Assembly (NCBI GenBank): GCA_913055695.1
Contig: CAJXKF010000002.1
Coordinates: 476,162 to 540,161 of the forward strand
Source: an uncultured Methylophaga sp.
GTDB lineage: Bacteria > Pseudomonadota > Gammaproteobacteria > Nitrosococcales > Methylophagaceae
Direction of reading: 5' to 3'
Length of the DNA stretch: 64,000 nt
Part shown: positions 40,745 to 52,034 of the stretch, in pieces
How the letters are laid out: each line of letters begins with the position of its first letter
Position numbering within the stretch: the first letter of the stretch is position 1
Notes under the pieces: model-generated
What the model was told of the DNA's origin: nothing
The model's database searches: none
The model's input: only the letters and a program-made list of their open reading frames with translations
Made by a program: the position numbers and the translations under genes

Positions 40745-42913
40745 TTAACGGCGGCGACGAGCGGCTTTTACCTTGGTTTTCCCCGGTCTGATATGTTGGG
40801 TTTTAAAGGGTCGGGTTTTAGCCTTGCGACTGACTCGCGCACCTTCACCACGCTCGCCGGTGCCTGCCGGTTGCCAGGTCGGGATCAGATGCTTTTTACC
40901 ATTGCCAATCAGATCGGCGCGGCCCATTTTCTTCAGCGCCTCACGCAGCATCGGCCAGTTTTCCGGATCGTGATAGCGCAGGAAAGCTTTATGCAGACGA
41001 CGCACTTTCAGGCCTTTAGGCACAGTGATATCACCGCCCTTGCGCCGCACTTTGTGCAAGGTGTCTTTTCCGGAATGATACATCGCAGCTGCCGCGGACA
41101 TCGGTGACGGCAAATAGGCCTGAACCTGATCAGCGCGGAAACCGTTGCGTTTGAGCCAGATCGCCAGATTCATCATATCTTCATCCGTGGTGCCCGGGTG
41201 CGCAGCAATGAAATAGGGAATCAGATACTGCTCTTTACCGGCTTCCTTCGAGTACTTATCAAACATCTGTTTGAATTTGTCATAGGTGCCGATACCCGGC
41301 TTCATCATCTGCGACAAAGGTCCCTCTTCGGTATGCTCCGGCGCGATTTTGAGATAACCGCCAACATGGTGGGTGACCAGTTCTTTGACATATTCCGGTG
41401 ACAAAACGGCCAGGTCATAGCGTAGGCCGGAAGCAATCAAAACTTTCTTGATGCCCGGCAATGAGCGTGCACGCTTGTAGAGATTGATGAGTGGCGTGTG
41501 ATCAGTATTCAGATTTTTGCATACGCCGGGATAAACGCAGGACAGCCGGCGGCAGCTGGCTTCAATTTCCTCATCTTTACAGGCAAGACGATACATATTT
41601 GCGGTGGGACCACCCAGATCAGAAATCACGCCAGTGAAACCGGGCGTGGTGTCACGAATCGCTTCCACTTCCCTGATAATTGAGTCTTCGCTTCGGCTCT
41701 GAATGATGCGGCCTTCGTGTTCGGTGATTGAACAGAAGGTACAGCCACCAAAACAGCCACGCATGATATTCACCGAAAAACGAATCATCTCATAGGCCGG
41801 AATATTCATTTTGCCGTAGGTTGTGTGCGGTACGCGACTGTAGGGTAAATCAAATACCGCGTCCATTTCCTTGGTGGTTAATGGAATCGGCGGCGGATTG
41901 AGCCAGACATCGCGGTCACCATGCTGTTGCACCAGAGCCAGCGCATTTCCCGGGTTGGTTTCCAGATGCAGAATACGGGATGTGTGGGCATAAGTGACCG
42001 GATCGTCCTTGACCTGATTATAGGCAGGCAAACGAATCACGGTTTTATCGGCATTTCGGGGAGAAACCCGGTGAATCTTGATCACATTGCCGGCAGGCGA
42101 TTCCGCTTTTTCCTGTTCCGTGCGGGCTTTTTCCTCGGCACAGCTGGATTCTGTCTGCATCTGGTAAGGGTCAATGGGCGGATTGAGTTTGCCCGGTGTA
42201 TCAACCGAGGTGGAGTCTTTCTCCCACCACCCGTCTCTACGACCGTGCTTGGTCATGTATGCCGTGCCGCGGATATCAGTGAGATCTTTCACCGCCTCGC
42301 CGGCAGCCAGACGATGTGCAATCTCGACCACCTGACGTTCACCGTTACCATACACCAGCAGGTCGGCTTTGGAGTCCATCAAAACACTATGACGGACTTT
42401 TTCCGACCAGTAGTCGTAATGGGCAATGCGTCTCAGACTGGCTTCGATACCACCAATAACAACCGGCACGCCTTTATACGCTTCGCGGCAACGCTGACTG
42501 TAAACCACAACGCTGTGATCGGGGCGTTTGCCGCCTTCGCCACCGGCAGTATAAGCATCATTGCTGCGGATTTTACGGTCAGAGGTATAGCGGTTGACCA
42601 TCGAATCCATATTGCCGCCGGTAACCCCGTAAAACAGGTTAGGCTTGCCCAGTTTCTGAAAGTCATCAGCACTGGTCCAGTCAGGTTGGGAAATAATGCC
42701 AACACGAAAACCGTGTGATTCAAGCAGGCGGCCAATCAGCGCCATGCCAAAGCTAGGATGATCCACATAGGCATCGCCGGTAACGATGATGATGTCACAA
42801 GAATCCCAGCCCAGTGCGTCCATCTCTTCACGTGACATCGGTAATTCGGGCGCAACACCAAAACGGTGGGCCCAGAATTTACGATAGGAAAACAGGTCAG
42901 GCGCGGCTTGCAT
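40745..42913 (-). CDS. ygiQ: YgiQ-family radical SAM protein
   Basis: A 722-residue protein started at the ATG at 42913 ([20 protein letters not shown]) with GAGG upstream. A TTG start seven codons earlier is possible. Residues ~14-130 form the UPF0313 N-terminal domain ([20 protein letters not shown]). The radical SAM cluster is CFGGCTFC near residue 380, with [14 protein letters not shown] and [18 protein letters not shown] following. A basic tail ends the protein ([11 protein letters not shown]). Reaction and substrate remain unknown for this family. Monocistronic here. Confidence 0.93.
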   Translation of the reverse strand: MQAAPDLFSYRKFWAHRFGVAPELPMSREEMDALGWDSCDIIIVTGDAYVDHPSFGMALIGRLLESHGFRVGIISQPDWTSADDFQKLGKPNLFYGVTGGNMDSMVNRYTSDRKIRSNDAYTAGGEGGKRPDHSVVVYSQRCREAYKGVPVVIGGIEASLRRIAHYDYWSEKVRHSVLMDSKADLLVYGNGERQVVEIAHRLAAGEAVKDLTDIRGTAYMTKHGRRDGWWEKDSTSVDTPGKLNPPIDPYQMQTESSCAEEKARTEQEKAESPAGNVIKIHRVSPRNADKTVIRLPAYNQVKDDPVTYAHTSRILHLETNPGNALALVQQHGDRDVWLNPPPIPLTTKEMDAVFDLPYSRVPHTTYGKMNIPAYEMIRFSVNIMRGCFGGCTFCSITEHEGRIIQSRSEDSIIREVEAIRDTTPGFTGVISDLGGPTANMYRLACKDEEIEASCRRLSCVYPGVCKNLNTDHTPLINLYKRARSLPGIKKVLIASGLRYDLAVLSPEYVKELVTHHVGGYLKIAPEHTEEGPLSQMMKPGIGTYDKFKQMFDKYSKEAGKEQYLIPYFIAAHPGTTDEDMMNLAIWLKRNGFRADQVQAYLPSPMSAAAAMYHSGKDTLHKVRRKGGDITVPKGLKVRRLHKAFLRYHDPENWPMLREALKKMGRADLIGNGKKHLIPTWQPAGTGERGEGARVSRKAKTRPFKTQHIRPGKTKVKAARRRR

Positions 42914-42992
42914 CAGGTCCTCGGGAGGGGTCAAACGGAAATTGGCATTATTCTACCAAATTCAAACACCTGAAGCAGGAATTTAACGACCC

Positions 42993-43556
42993 TCAGTCGG
43001 TAATGGTGACGGTCGTGCCCTTGTCGATGTAGCGGGTCAGCTGTTCGACTTCTTTATTGCGAAGCGCGATGCATCCCTGAGTCCAGTTAGCCAGCTGGTG
43101 GATTTTCAGCTTGTCCTTGGTTTCCTCACCGATGCCATGAATGCCAATGGCCCCACCCAGCGAGGTATTTTGCGGCGGCAGTTGACCGAAAATATGCGCA
43201 TCAAGAATCTTGCGGTATTCGTCTTTATTGATGCGACCGGCTTTCAGCGCATTGATAGCATCTCGGACACTGGGATAATCGAGCTGTATAAACAGATGAA
43301 AACGGTCGCTGTCACGCACCTGAACGATATGATACTCACCCAGGGGCGTCTTTCGATCACCGGCCTCGAGCTTGCCACTTCTGCCACCGCTACCCAACGC
43401 GACATGAAAACTCCGCACCGGCTTGCCATCTTTCTGCACAATCAACCGCTGTTCTGATCGTTTGATCAACAATTGATAATCGCCTTTGGCCCATGCCGGC
43501 ATCTGCCATATAAGTGAGACCAGCATGATTAACACAGAAGCTGACAATTTTTTCAT
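42993..43556 (-). CDS. L,D-transpeptidase (YkuD fold), exported
   Basis: A 187-residue protein with signal peptide (SASVLIMLVSLIWQMPAWA). The YkuD domain follows (YQLLIKRSEQRLIVQKDGKP, ALGSGGRSGKLEAGDRKTPLGEYHI). The catalytic block is IGIHGIGEE...HQLANWTQGCIALRNKEV, where the Cys is the nucleophile and the first His belongs to the active site. It is expected to make 3-3 peptidoglycan cross-links or to attach proteins. Some short members act in lipid or toxin resistance. Monocistronic. Confidence 0.92.
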   Translation of the reverse strand: MKKLSASVLIMLVSLIWQMPAWAKGDYQLLIKRSEQRLIVQKDGKPVRSFHVALGSGGRSGKLEAGDRKTPLGEYHIVQVRDSDRFHLFIQLDYPSVRDAINALKAGRINKDEYRKILDAHIFGQLPPQNTSLGGAIGIHGIGEETKDKLKIHQLANWTQGCIALRNKEVEQLTRYIDKGTTVTITD

Positions 43557-44099
43557 CGAAGACTTTCCCGCACCACTTCAGTCAATTTGATCACCCCTAT
43601 CGGGTTGTTATCCGCTGCCAATACTACCAAATCGTTGACATCACTCTGCAACTGTCTGTGAAAATCCGGTTAATTTTTTTCGTCCTCATGGCACTGGGCC
43701 GAGAGCGATATAACACCGGACTGCCTCAGGTGCAGCAAAAAGCGTGCAGCGAGATTGGTTCCGGCAATTTACCCCCAAGCCTGGCAACGATATAAATGAC
43801 AGCATGTTCGACACCGCATGCAGCATCCAAATCAAAGTGCGCACAGGCAAGCGTAAAAAACATCAGAAAACCCGTTCTTCCAGAACATCAATCGGCGACA
43901 TCAACCGCTCGCCGCCGGATTTTAATGTGGCTCTGGCGACAAAGCCCAGCGTCATCACGGTCATTAATGGAGAGCAATGTCAGACCTCCTCCAGACCCTG
44001 TGACAGCAGAATGGCACTCAGCACCATCGGCAGAGAAAATGCGGATTGCGCAGCCGGTGACCAGCAGTAAGCCCAGATTGAGAAACAATGCCTCGGCCA
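43557..44099. pseudogene. Gene-poor region with a possible disrupted membrane-protein gene
   Basis: 543 bp without an intact gene. On the minus strand a frame starting at 44100 (MAEALFLNLGLLLVTGCAIR) looks like a membrane segment. After a one-base shift it continues with MVLSAILLSQGLEEV-stop and then TVMTLGFVARATLKSGGERL. The pieces look like one protein broken by a frameshift and a stop, but I cannot name a family and chance is not excluded. The rest holds the L,D-transpeptidase promoter. Confidence 0.3.
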
Positions 44100-44906
44100 T
44101 CAGGCAAACAGGCGGCTGATGAAATTACGGTTCTGACGAATCAGGTTCTGCAGTGCTTTCGGTAGATTAATGCGATAACGCATGTCCCATTCATCGACTT
44201 TGGCTCGCAAGAGTTTTAAATCACGGTGATTAACGTCGAACCGGGTGGCCAGCGCAATCACATTCCCTTTGTTTTCCACCGGCAACAGCATCGAACGACC
44301 GGCAAAACTCTGATTAATCCGCTGCATGGTGGTATTAAAGGTGGTTCTGTCACTCCCCCATAGGTTGATACTCATCACCCCGTCGGCAGTCATGATCCCG
44401 GCGCAGGCATCAAAAAAGGCTTGCACACCGACACTGGCTGCCATGCCGTTGTGATCATAGGCATCGACCAGTAACAGGTCATAGCTGAGATCAGTTTCGT
44501 AAAACAACTGACTGACATGCAGATAACCGTCGCCCTGCATAACATTCAGTCGCGGATCGGTCAGTGGCACTTCAAAATAGCGCTCAGCGACTTCAATCAC
44601 ATCACGACGATATTCAACCACATCAACCCGGCACCGTGGGAAGTGGTGTAACAGGAACTTGACCAGCGAACCACCGCCGAGACCTATCACCAGCACTCGT
44701 CGTGGTGTCGGATTCAGCAACAGGCAGCCCATCATCGCCTGGGTATAGCTCAGTTCCAGGTAGTCCGGATCACTGACGCGCATGCTGCTCTGCCGGGGGA
44801 ATGTGCCGAAATGCAGTGAGCGGCTGTCGCCATTATCGACCACTTCGATCACGCCCTCATCTGTCTGGGCCTGGTGAATCAGTGTGCCGTCACCATATAT
44901 CCGCAT
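44100..44906 (-). CDS. Spermidine-synthase-like methyltransferase-fold protein
   Basis: A 268-residue protein. SMRVSDPDYLELSYTQAMMG and VLVIGLGGGSLVKFLLHHFP form the nucleotide-binding core of spermidine/spermine synthase-like proteins. YDLLLVDAYDHNGMAASVGV has the acidic motif that follows. The N-terminal strand domain is short (GTLIHQAQTDEGVIEVVDNG). True polyamine synthases have a conserved substrate-binding Asp/Glu set that I cannot confirm here, so a distant paralogue is equally possible. Its start overlaps the stop of the DUF3530 gene by one base, so the two are co-transcribed. Confidence 0.82.
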   Translation of the reverse strand: MRIYGDGTLIHQAQTDEGVIEVVDNGDSRSLHFGTFPRQSSMRVSDPDYLELSYTQAMMGCLLLNPTPRRVLVIGLGGGSLVKFLLHHFPRCRVDVVEYRRDVIEVAERYFEVPLTDPRLNVMQGDGYLHVSQLFYETDLSYDLLLVDAYDHNGMAASVGVQAFFDACAGIMTADGVMSINLWGSDRTTFNTTMQRINQSFAGRSMLLPVENKGNVIALATRFDVNHRDLKLLRAKVDEWDMRYRINLPKALQNLIRQNRNFISRLFA

Positions 44907-45835
44907 CAGCTTTTTTCCTCGGTAACGAACTGCTTTGTAAGCCAGCCACGCACATAACTCAGCACACTGGGCTCAAAACCATAAAAACGATAGTCCGCTC
45001 CTGTTATCTGGCGCTGGTCATACGTTGTCACCTGTTGCTGCTTCATAAAGACCCGACGCGCAACAGCTTCACGATTAGTTCTGCCGGGGACTGTCGGGGC
45101 AATATCAAGGATAGGCATAATCGCAGGCAACTCCGTGAGCTCAAGATCAGGACGGATCCAGATAAGCCCGCGCTTTTCTCCCAGTTGTCCAGCCAGGGCA
45201 TCTGTCAAGCTGGCGGCTTCACCGATAGCTACAACCACTGTCGTGCCTGGTTGCCGGGCATTCAGATAAGCGAGCGCAGCACTGATCCGGGCCGCATTAT
45301 CGGGTGGTGACAGCAGGTTCTGTTCTTCTGTCGTGTCTTGGCTGGTCTGCGTCTCATCAGGCAGGCTGGCAGCAGCTTCACTGGCAGCGATAGTCGGCTG
45401 CGCTGCCGACGCAGCATTGGCTGAAAGATGGATATTGGCTTGAGCAGGATAGGTTAAGGCGACGGTCATCGTGGTCCAGCCAGCTTCAGGCAGGCCCTGA
45501 CGTAGCGTATTGACCAGACCGGGACTGTCGATACCGGCATTACTGTCATGCAAAATCAGCACTTTGCCATAAGATTTGCCCAGGCGATCCGGGATGAATG
45601 CCGCATCTATGCTGGCGTCACCCACGGGTAAGGTCAGATAGCCATCAGGCTCGCCATTCTGACGTAAAACAGAGGCATCGGATTGTACTGTCTCAGCGTT
45701 ATCCTCAGCGGCTGTCAGCATATGACTGAATAGCAGTATCATCGCCAGAAGACCGCTTTTTAAAACGTTTTGCAAACTATGCCCCAACCTTTTGTTTACG
45801 CATTGCTCAGTATAATGACTGCAGAATCTTTTCAA
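44906..45835 (-). CDS. DUF3530-family exported alpha/beta-hydrolase-like protein
   Basis: A 309-residue protein if started at the TTG at 45835. No ATG precedes the signal peptide (NVLKSGLLAMILLFSHMLTA), so the start is uncertain. LGKSYGKVLILHDSNAGIDS, GWTTMTVALTYP and TTVVVAIGEAASLTDALA follow the order of the DUF3530 fold, a hydrolase-like protein seen in Pseudomonas and relatives. The usual G-x-S-x-G nucleophile is replaced by AIGEAAS, so catalysis is doubtful. It is upstream of and coupled to the spermidine-synthase-like gene and divergent from rpe. Confidence 0.78.
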   Translation of the reverse strand: MKRFCSHYTEQCVNKRLGHSLQNVLKSGLLAMILLFSHMLTAAEDNAETVQSDASVLRQNGEPDGYLTLPVGDASIDAAFIPDRLGKSYGKVLILHDSNAGIDSPGLVNTLRQGLPEAGWTTMTVALTYPAQANIHLSANAASAAQPTIAASEAAASLPDETQTSQDTTEEQNLLSPPDNAARISAALAYLNARQPGTTVVVAIGEAASLTDALAGQLGEKRGLIWIRPDLELTELPAIMPILDIAPTVPGRTNREAVARRVFMKQQQVTTYDQRQITGADYRFYGFEPSVLSYVRGWLTKQFVTEEKS

Positions 45836-45916
45836 AAGCTGAAAAATGAGACCTGATACGGTAAAGTATCGGGTTTATACAGCATTTCTAAACCTAAAGT
45901 TTTAAGAGAGAACAAT

Positions 45917-46609
45917 ATGGCTGAATTTAAAATTGCTCCGTCTATTCTGTCTGCCGACTTTGCCCGTCTGGGTGAAGAAGTTGACAACGTACTGGCCTCA
46001 GGTGCCGACATCGTGCACTTCGACGTGATGGACAATCATTACGTGCCTAATCTGACCATTGGTCCGCTGGTCTGTGACGCGCTGCGTAAGCATGGTGTCA
46101 CCCACGAAATCGACGTGCACCTGATGGTCAAACCCGTCGACCGCATCATTCCTGACTTCGCCAAAGCCGGTGCGACCTTTATTACTTTCCATCCCGAGGC
46201 TTCTGAACATATCGACCGCAGTCTGCAATTGGTTAAGGCCGAAGGTTGTAAAACCGGTCTGGTATTTAACCCGGCAACCCCGCTGTCACTGGCCGAACAC
46301 GTGCTGGACAAAGTCGACCGTATTTTGCTGATGTCAGTGAACCCCGGTTTCGGTGGTCAGAAATTCATCCCGCACACGCTGGATAAACTGCGCCAGGCAC
46401 GCAAGATGATCGACGAAAGCGGCTATGACATCGATCTGGAAATCGATGGCGGCGTCAACGTCAAAAACATCCGTGAAATCGCTGAAGCCGGTGCCCGTAC
46501 TTTTGTTGCCGGCTCTGCTGTATTTGGTGCGGCCAAAGACAGTGACCCGAACAAATACGAAAGCATTATCGCGGAAATGCGTGAGGAACTGGCCAAAGCC
46601 AACGTTTAA
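45917..46609 (+). CDS. rpe: Ribulose-phosphate 3-epimerase
   Basis: A 230-residue TIM barrel. It interconverts ribulose 5-phosphate and xylulose 5-phosphate in the pentose-phosphate (and, in methylotrophs, ribulose monophosphate) pathway. Metal ligands and active-site residues lie in [47 protein letters not shown] and EIDGGVN. Shine-Dalgarno AAGAGAG precedes the ATG. It heads the rpe-gph-trpE-trpG-trpD-trpC cluster, as in many Gammaproteobacteria. Confidence 0.97.
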   Translation: MAEFKIAPSILSADFARLGEEVDNVLASGADIVHFDVMDNHYVPNLTIGPLVCDALRKHGVTHEIDVHLMVKPVDRIIPDFAKAGATFITFHPEASEHIDRSLQLVKAEGCKTGLVFNPATPLSLAEHVLDKVDRILLMSVNPGFGGQKFIPHTLDKLRQARKMIDESGYDIDLEIDGGVNVKNIREIAEAGARTFVAGSAVFGAAKDSDPNKYESIIAEMREELAKANV

Positions 46610-46617
46610 TCCGCTCA

Positions 46618-47286
46618 ATGGCCCTGCGCTTACCCGAGATCGTTCTCATTGATCTGGACGGCACGCTGGTTGACAGCGTGCCGGATCTGGCCTGGTGCAC
46701 TGCGCGCATGCTGGAACAATTAAATTGTCCGGCCTGCACCGAAGACGAGGTCAGACTCTGGGTAGGAAACGGTGTCGAAAAGCTGATAAAACGGGCGCTC
46801 ACTGGTGACATGGAGGGTGAGCCGGATCCGGCGCTGTATGACGAAGCTGCGCCACTGTTCATGTCACTTTATAAAGATAACAGTTGCCGGCTCAGTCATC
46901 TCTACCCGGATGTTGAGACTGGACTGAGTTGGCTGCAGTCCCGCCGGATAAGACTGGGCTGTGTCACCAACAAACCCGAGGCATTTACTCTGCCGATTCT
47001 CGACATTCTGGGAATCCGGCATTTTTTTGATGTGGTGATAAGCGGTGACAGCCTGCCGCAGAAAAAACCCGATCCGGCACCGCTTTTGTATGGCGCGGAA
47101 TTTTTCGGTGTCAGCCCTGACAAAGCACTGATGATTGGTGACTCCATCAGTGATGTCAAAGCGGCCCGTGCTGCCGGATTTAACATTGTTTGTATGAGCT
47201 ACGGCTATAACCACGGCGCCGATATACGCAGCGCCGAACCGGATGCCGTGATAGATAGTTTTGCAGAGCTGGAAGGCTTATTTTAG
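46618..47286 (+). CDS. gph: Phosphoglycolate phosphatase
   Basis: A 222-residue HAD-superfamily phosphatase. The nucleophile motif is DLDGTLVDSVPDL, then TNKPEAFTLPIL, QKKPDPAPLLYGAE and GDSISDVKAARAAG, i.e. HAD motifs I-IV in order. It removes phosphate from 2-phosphoglycolate, a by-product of DNA repair. It lies 8 bp after rpe and 9 bp before trpE. Confidence 0.94.
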   Translation: MALRLPEIVLIDLDGTLVDSVPDLAWCTARMLEQLNCPACTEDEVRLWVGNGVEKLIKRALTGDMEGEPDPALYDEAAPLFMSLYKDNSCRLSHLYPDVETGLSWLQSRRIRLGCVTNKPEAFTLPILDILGIRHFFDVVISGDSLPQKKPDPAPLLYGAEFFGVSPDKALMIGDSISDVKAARAAGFNIVCMSYGYNHGADIRSAEPDAVIDSFAELEGLF

Positions 47287-47295
47287 AAAGAAGCG

Positions 47296-48792
47296 ATGAA
47301 ACAGGCACAATTCGAACAACTGGCCGCTGAAGGCTACAACCGCATCCCGCTGGCTCGGGAAGTACTGGCCGATCTCGATACGCCGCTCAGTACTTACCTG
47401 AAACTGGCCGATGCCCCCTACTCCTATCTGTTTGAATCGGTTCAGGGTGGCGAGAAATGGGGACGTTATTCGATTATCGGTCTGCCCTGTGAAACTGTTG
47501 TGCGCATTCATGGCTTCGATATCAGTGTTGAACATCAGGGCGATATCATCGAAACCGATAAAAGCGAGGATCCGCTTGGCTGGGTAGAGCAATTCCAGCA
47601 ACGCTTCAGCGTCCCTGAATTCGGTCATCTGCCCAAATTCAATGGCGGTCTGGTCGGTTATTTCGGTTACGACACCGTGCGTTACGTCGAAACCAGGTTG
47701 GGTGAGAGTCCGGCTCCGGATCCACTTGGCTGCCCCGATATTATGCTGATGGTATCGGATGAACTGGTGGTGTTTGATAATCTCAGTGGCCGACTCTACC
47801 TGATAGTTCATTCCGATCCGTCACAGGACATGGCCTATGAGCGGGCTCAGGCGCGTCTGGACAATCTGGTTGAAACTTTACGCAACACGACACCTAAATT
47901 TCAGGGTCAGGGTGAACGCCGCCGCGTCAATGAGGAAGACTTTGTCTCCGGTTTTACTCACGATGGTTTTATCGATGCAGTAGAAAAAGCCAAGCAATAC
48001 ATTAATGACGGCGACATCATGCAGGTCGTGCTGTCACAGCGACTGTCGATACCGTTTGCCGCACAGCCGGTCGATATGTATCGTGCTTTGCGCACGCTCA
48101 ACCCGTCACCGTACATGTATTACCTCAACCTCAAAGACTTTCATGTGGTCGGTTCCTCACCGGAAATTCTGGTACGGATGGAAGACCAGGAGGTCACGGT
48201 CAGACCGATCGCCGGTACCCGCCGCCGGGGTAAGACTGAAGAGGAAGATATTGCGCTGGAACAGGAGCTTTTGGCCGATCCGAAAGAACTGGCGGAGCAT
48301 CTGATGCTGATTGATCTGGGCCGTAACGATATCGGCCGCGTCAGTCAGACCGGCACGGTCGAGCTCACTGATAAGATGGTGATCGAACGCTACTCTCACG
48401 TGATGCACATTGTCTCCAATGTCACCGGTAAAGTCCTCGAGGGCATGTCGGCAATTGACGCCTTACGCGCTACTTTCCCGGCGGGCACTGTCAGTGGCGC
48501 GCCCAAGGTGCGTGCCATGGAAATCATTGATGAATTCGAACCGGTCAAACGCGGCGTCTATGCCGGCGCAGTCGGCTATCTGTCCTGGTCCGGCAATATG
48601 GATACGGCCATTGCCATCCGTACCGCTGTGATTAAAGACAATACGCTGCATATCCAGGCCGGTGCCGGTATCGTTTACGATTCAATTCCAGAACTGGAGT
48701 GGAAAGAAACCATGAACAAGGCAAGAGCGATTTTCCGCGCTGTTGCCATGGCGGAAGCCGGTCTTGAAGCCGATCCGCATGCTGAAGGCTGA
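47296..48792 (+). CDS. trpE: Anthranilate synthase component I
   Basis: A 498-residue protein converting chorismate to anthranilate with ammonia from TrpG. The chorismate-binding part carries [56 protein letters not shown] and [15 protein letters not shown]. The N-terminal [19 protein letters not shown] and VRYSIIGL-like region ([13 protein letters not shown]) supplies the tryptophan feedback site (the L..S element is not obvious by eye). No leader peptide or attenuator was seen upstream. Confidence 0.97.
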   Translation: MKQAQFEQLAAEGYNRIPLAREVLADLDTPLSTYLKLADAPYSYLFESVQGGEKWGRYSIIGLPCETVVRIHGFDISVEHQGDIIETDKSEDPLGWVEQFQQRFSVPEFGHLPKFNGGLVGYFGYDTVRYVETRLGESPAPDPLGCPDIMLMVSDELVVFDNLSGRLYLIVHSDPSQDMAYERAQARLDNLVETLRNTTPKFQGQGERRRVNEEDFVSGFTHDGFIDAVEKAKQYINDGDIMQVVLSQRLSIPFAAQPVDMYRALRTLNPSPYMYYLNLKDFHVVGSSPEILVRMEDQEVTVRPIAGTRRRGKTEEEDIALEQELLADPKELAEHLMLIDLGRNDIGRVSQTGTVELTDKMVIERYSHVMHIVSNVTGKVLEGMSAIDALRATFPAGTVSGAPKVRAMEIIDEFEPVKRGVYAGAVGYLSWSGNMDTAIAIRTAVIKDNTLHIQAGAGIVYDSIPELEWKETMNKARAIFRAVAMAEAGLEADPHAEG

Positions 48793-48806
48793 GCCGGGAC
48801 ACATTT

Positions 48807-49385
48807 ATGCTGTTAATGATCGACAATTACGACTCTTTCACTTACAACCTGGTGCAGTACTTCGCTGAACTGGGCCAGGAGGTGGTGGTTCACCGCAATG
48901 ACAAAATTACCATTGAAGAGATTGATGCCCTGAACCCGGATAAAATCGTGCTCTCTCCCGGCCCCTGTACGCCCAATGAAGCCGGCATCTCCATGGCGGT
49001 CATCAAACACTTTGCCGGTAAAAAGCCACTACTGGGCGTTTGTCTCGGTCATCAGGCTATTGGCCAGGTATTCGGTGGCGAAGTGGTACACGCACGGGAA
49101 ATCATGCACGGTAAAACCTCCAAGGTCTATCACAACAACAGCAGTGTGTTTCGTGGTCTGAATAATCCGCTGGAAGCGACCCGCTATCACTCTCTGGTCG
49201 TAAAAAAAGAGACTTTGCCGGATTGTTTTACTGTCACAGCCTGGACCGAAACTGAAAACGGCGAAATGGACGAAATCATGGGGATAGAACACAAAACCCT
49301 GCCGATTGAAGGTGTGCAGTTCCATCCGGAATCCATCCTGACCGAACAGGGTCATGAACTCTTGAAAAACTTTCTGGATCGATAG
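48807..49385 (+). CDS. trpG: Anthranilate synthase component II (glutamine amidotransferase)
   Basis: A 192-residue class I glutamine amidotransferase. [16 protein letters not shown] carries the catalytic Cys and [11 protein letters not shown] the catalytic His-x-Glu. [20 protein letters not shown] is the usual start. It feeds ammonia to TrpE. In many bacteria the same subunit also serves PabB, so pabA is an alternative name. It lies 14 bp after trpE and 9 bp before trpD. Confidence 0.96.
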   Translation: MLLMIDNYDSFTYNLVQYFAELGQEVVVHRNDKITIEEIDALNPDKIVLSPGPCTPNEAGISMAVIKHFAGKKPLLGVCLGHQAIGQVFGGEVVHAREIMHGKTSKVYHNNSSVFRGLNNPLEATRYHSLVVKKETLPDCFTVTAWTETENGEMDEIMGIEHKTLPIEGVQFHPESILTEQGHELLKNFLDR

Positions 49386-49394
49386 GACCTGAAC

Positions 49395-50408
49395 ATGGAT
49401 ATTCAAGCTGGCCTCAAACTCGTCACCCAGCGGCAGGATCTCAGCGCCGACCAGATGCGTGATGTGATGAATCAAATCATGACCGGACAGGCAACCCCTG
49501 CGCAGATTGGGGGATTTCTTATCGGTCTCAGCATGAAAGGCGAAACCGTCACCGAAATTGCTGCCGCGGCCGAGGTCATGCGCTCGCTGGCAACGCCGGT
49601 GGATATTGAAGGCGACCATGTGGTGGATACCTGCGGTACCGGCGGTGACGGTGCCAGCACCTTTAATGTTTCAACCGCCAGTGCCTTTGTTGTCGCCGCA
49701 GCCGGGGCCAAAGTAGCCAAACATGGTAACCGCTCAATCAGCAGCAGTTCAGGCAGCGCTGATGTACTGGAAGCGGCCGGTGTCAATCTGGAATTAACAC
49801 CTGAACAGGTCAAAAAGTGTGTCGACTCTGTGGGCGTCGGCTTTATGTTCGCGCAGAAACATCACGGTGCGATGAAGCATGCCATTGGTCCGCGCCGGGA
49901 AATGGGTGTTCGCACTGTGTTCAATCTGCTGGGTCCATTGACCAACCCCGCCCGCGCCTCACACCAAGTGCTGGGTGTGTTTGACAGGAAATGGGTGGTG
50001 CCGATGGCTGAGGTACTGCAGAAACTCGGCAGCAAACATGTGCTGGTCGTCCATGCCGAGGATGGCCTCGATGAAATCAGCATCGGTGCAGAAACGCATG
50101 TGGCTGAACTCAAGAATAATGAAATTCACAGTTACACGATTAAGCCGGAAGACTTCGGTATACAGCGTAGCGATGTCAAAGGTCTGTCGGTTAAAAATGC
50201 CAATGACAGCCTTGAGATCATCAAAGCGATATTTAACGGTGAAACCGGTCCGGCCCGCGATATCGTAGTGCTTAACGCCGGTGCCGCGATTTATGCTGCC
50301 GATATTACCGATAGTCTGGAAGCGGGTGTGGAGCAAGCTGCAGCTGCCATCGACTCAGGTGCCGCCACACAGAAACTCAATGCGCTGATCGTCAGCAGCC
50401 GAAGTTAA
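49395..50408 (+). CDS. trpD: Anthranilate phosphoribosyltransferase
   Basis: A 337-residue protein joining anthranilate to phosphoribosyl pyrophosphate. The PRPP site is [20 protein letters not shown], then [20 protein letters not shown]. The anthranilate-contacting [20 protein letters not shown] and [10 protein letters not shown] are all present. Second step of tryptophan synthesis, translated from the trp cluster. Confidence 0.97.
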   Translation: MDIQAGLKLVTQRQDLSADQMRDVMNQIMTGQATPAQIGGFLIGLSMKGETVTEIAAAAEVMRSLATPVDIEGDHVVDTCGTGGDGASTFNVSTASAFVVAAAGAKVAKHGNRSISSSSGSADVLEAAGVNLELTPEQVKKCVDSVGVGFMFAQKHHGAMKHAIGPRREMGVRTVFNLLGPLTNPARASHQVLGVFDRKWVVPMAEVLQKLGSKHVLVVHAEDGLDEISIGAETHVAELKNNEIHSYTIKPEDFGIQRSDVKGLSVKNANDSLEIIKAIFNGETGPARDIVVLNAGAAIYAADITDSLEAGVEQAAAAIDSGAATQKLNALIVSSRS

Positions 50409-50417
50409 AAGATAATT

Positions 50418-51218
50418 ATGAGCGAAAATACCCCCGATATTCTGGTCAAAATTCTCGAGCGCAAGCAGGAAGAAGTCGCTGATCGCAGCAAGAAAATTCC
50501 TCTCGCGATTATGCAGCAACTGGCTGAACACGCAGATGAGCCAAGGGGCTTTACTGAAGCTATGTCACGTAAGATTGCTGATGGTCAGCCGGGCGTGATT
50601 GCCGAGATCAAAAAAGCCTCTCCCAGCAAAGGACTGCTTCGTGAAGATTTCAGACCGGCTGAGATTGCAGAGAGCTATGCCAAACACGGCGCAACCTGTC
50701 TGTCTGTTCTCACTGATCGTGATTTTTTCCAGGGCCACGAAGAATACCTGCAACAGGCACGCAAAGCCTGCAGTCTGCCAGTCATTCGCAAAGATTTTAT
50801 CATTGACCCGTACCAGGTGTTTGAAGCCAGAGCCATCAATGCAGACTGTATTCTGCTGATTGTGTCGGCACTCAATGACAATCAACTGGAAAACCTGAGC
50901 CAGCTGGCTATACAACTGGGTATGGATGTACTGGTCGAGGTGCATGATCTGGCCGAACTGGAACGCGCACTGGTACTGAACCTACCGCTGATTGGCATAA
51001 ATAATCGTAATCTGCGGACGTTTGAGACTTCCCTTGATACCACGCTGTCACTGCTGCCACGGATCCCGGATGGTCACATTGTGGTGACCGAAAGCGGCAT
51101 CCATACACCTGAAGATGTCACTCTGATGCGCGACAACAATGTGAATGGATTCCTGGTCGGCGAAGCCTTTATGCGTGCCGACGACCCGGGCCAGCAGCTC
51201 GAACAGTTGTTTTACTGA
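50418..51218 (+). CDS. trpC: Indole-3-glycerol-phosphate synthase
   Basis: A 266-residue TIM barrel. [66 protein letters not shown] and [12 protein letters not shown] hold the catalytic Lys and Glu residues. It closes the indole ring of tryptophan. It is not fused to TrpF. It is the last gene of the cluster and is convergent with crp. Confidence 0.97.
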   Translation: MSENTPDILVKILERKQEEVADRSKKIPLAIMQQLAEHADEPRGFTEAMSRKIADGQPGVIAEIKKASPSKGLLREDFRPAEIAESYAKHGATCLSVLTDRDFFQGHEEYLQQARKACSLPVIRKDFIIDPYQVFEARAINADCILLIVSALNDNQLENLSQLAIQLGMDVLVEVHDLAELERALVLNLPLIGINNRNLRTFETSLDTTLSLLPRIPDGHIVVTESGIHTPEDVTLMRDNNVNGFLVGEAFMRADDPGQQLEQLFY

Positions 51219-51232
51219 TTGGTATTCAGAAA

Positions 51233-51916
51233 TTAGAGCTTTTTGATAACAGGTGTGGAAACGCGGTGCACTTCGTCATAGACAATCACGGTTTTACCGT
51301 GTGCCCAGACTTTACCGCCCTCTTGCAGCTCTTTGAGGACTCGGCCGACCATTTCCCGGGAGCAGCCGACCATACGGCTGATTTCCTGCCTGGTGACCTT
51401 GATTTGGGTACCGTGAGGATGACGGATCGCATCAGGTTGAGACGATAATTCTTGCAGTGCCGCTTCCACCCGTCCTGCCACGTCCAGAAAGGCCAGATCA
51501 GTGGCTTTACGGGTGGTTGACAGCAAGCGTTTTGCCATCTGTTCACCCAGCGTGTACAGCAGAAATGCATAGCAATTGCTGAGCTGAGTGTCCGCAAGAT
51601 TACGGATTTGCTGGTAAGAAATCTCTTCCGTTCTGACATCCGTCTTGGCGCGAATGGTCACCATTCTGTCGCCAACCTCAGAGAAAAAGCCGATTTCGCC
51701 GATAAAGTCGCCCTGATTAAGGTAGGCAACAATCAGCTCTTCACCTTCTTCATTTTCCATGCAGACGGTGACTGAGCCTTCACGGATGTAGTAAAGCGTA
51801 TCTGCTGCATCACCGGGACGGATAATGATGTTTTTAGCAGGGTAAAATTTGCTGTGACAACTGTGAAAGAAGTCGGCCAGACCTTCTTCTAGTGCTTTGT
51901 GTTTATGATATTCCAT
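51233..51916 (-). CDS. crp: cAMP-receptor/Vfr-type transcriptional regulator
   Basis: A 227-residue CRP-family protein. The cyclic-nucleotide barrel spans about 20-125 (PGDAADTLYYIREGSVTVCM, LNQGDFIGEIGFFSE) and keeps the FIGE and R...T-type contacts of cAMP binders. The helix-turn-helix is VTRQEISRMVGCSREMVGRV, as in Vfr and Crp. It regulates carbon or virulence genes with cAMP. In Pseudomonas the same gene sits downstream of trpGDC and beside osmC, as here. Confidence 0.9.
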   Translation of the reverse strand: MEYHKHKALEEGLADFFHSCHSKFYPAKNIIIRPGDAADTLYYIREGSVTVCMENEEGEELIVAYLNQGDFIGEIGFFSEVGDRMVTIRAKTDVRTEEISYQQIRNLADTQLSNCYAFLLYTLGEQMAKRLLSTTRKATDLAFLDVAGRVEAALQELSSQPDAIRHPHGTQIKVTRQEISRMVGCSREMVGRVLKELQEGGKVWAHGKTVIVYDEVHRVSTPVIKKL

Positions 51917-52034
51917 CCATTATTCCAAATAGAAACCCGGGAAGAAGTATACAGCCGCGAACGGTTATAATTCGTTTTCGATTTCACAAATATGGCAAAA
52001 TTAAAGTTATTTATCAACTTTGGGAAACATTTTA

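Noticed and set aside
43744..44119. Overlapping plus-strand ORFs (108 and 107 residues)
   Set aside because: Two frames over the same DNA with random-looking composition and no start signals.
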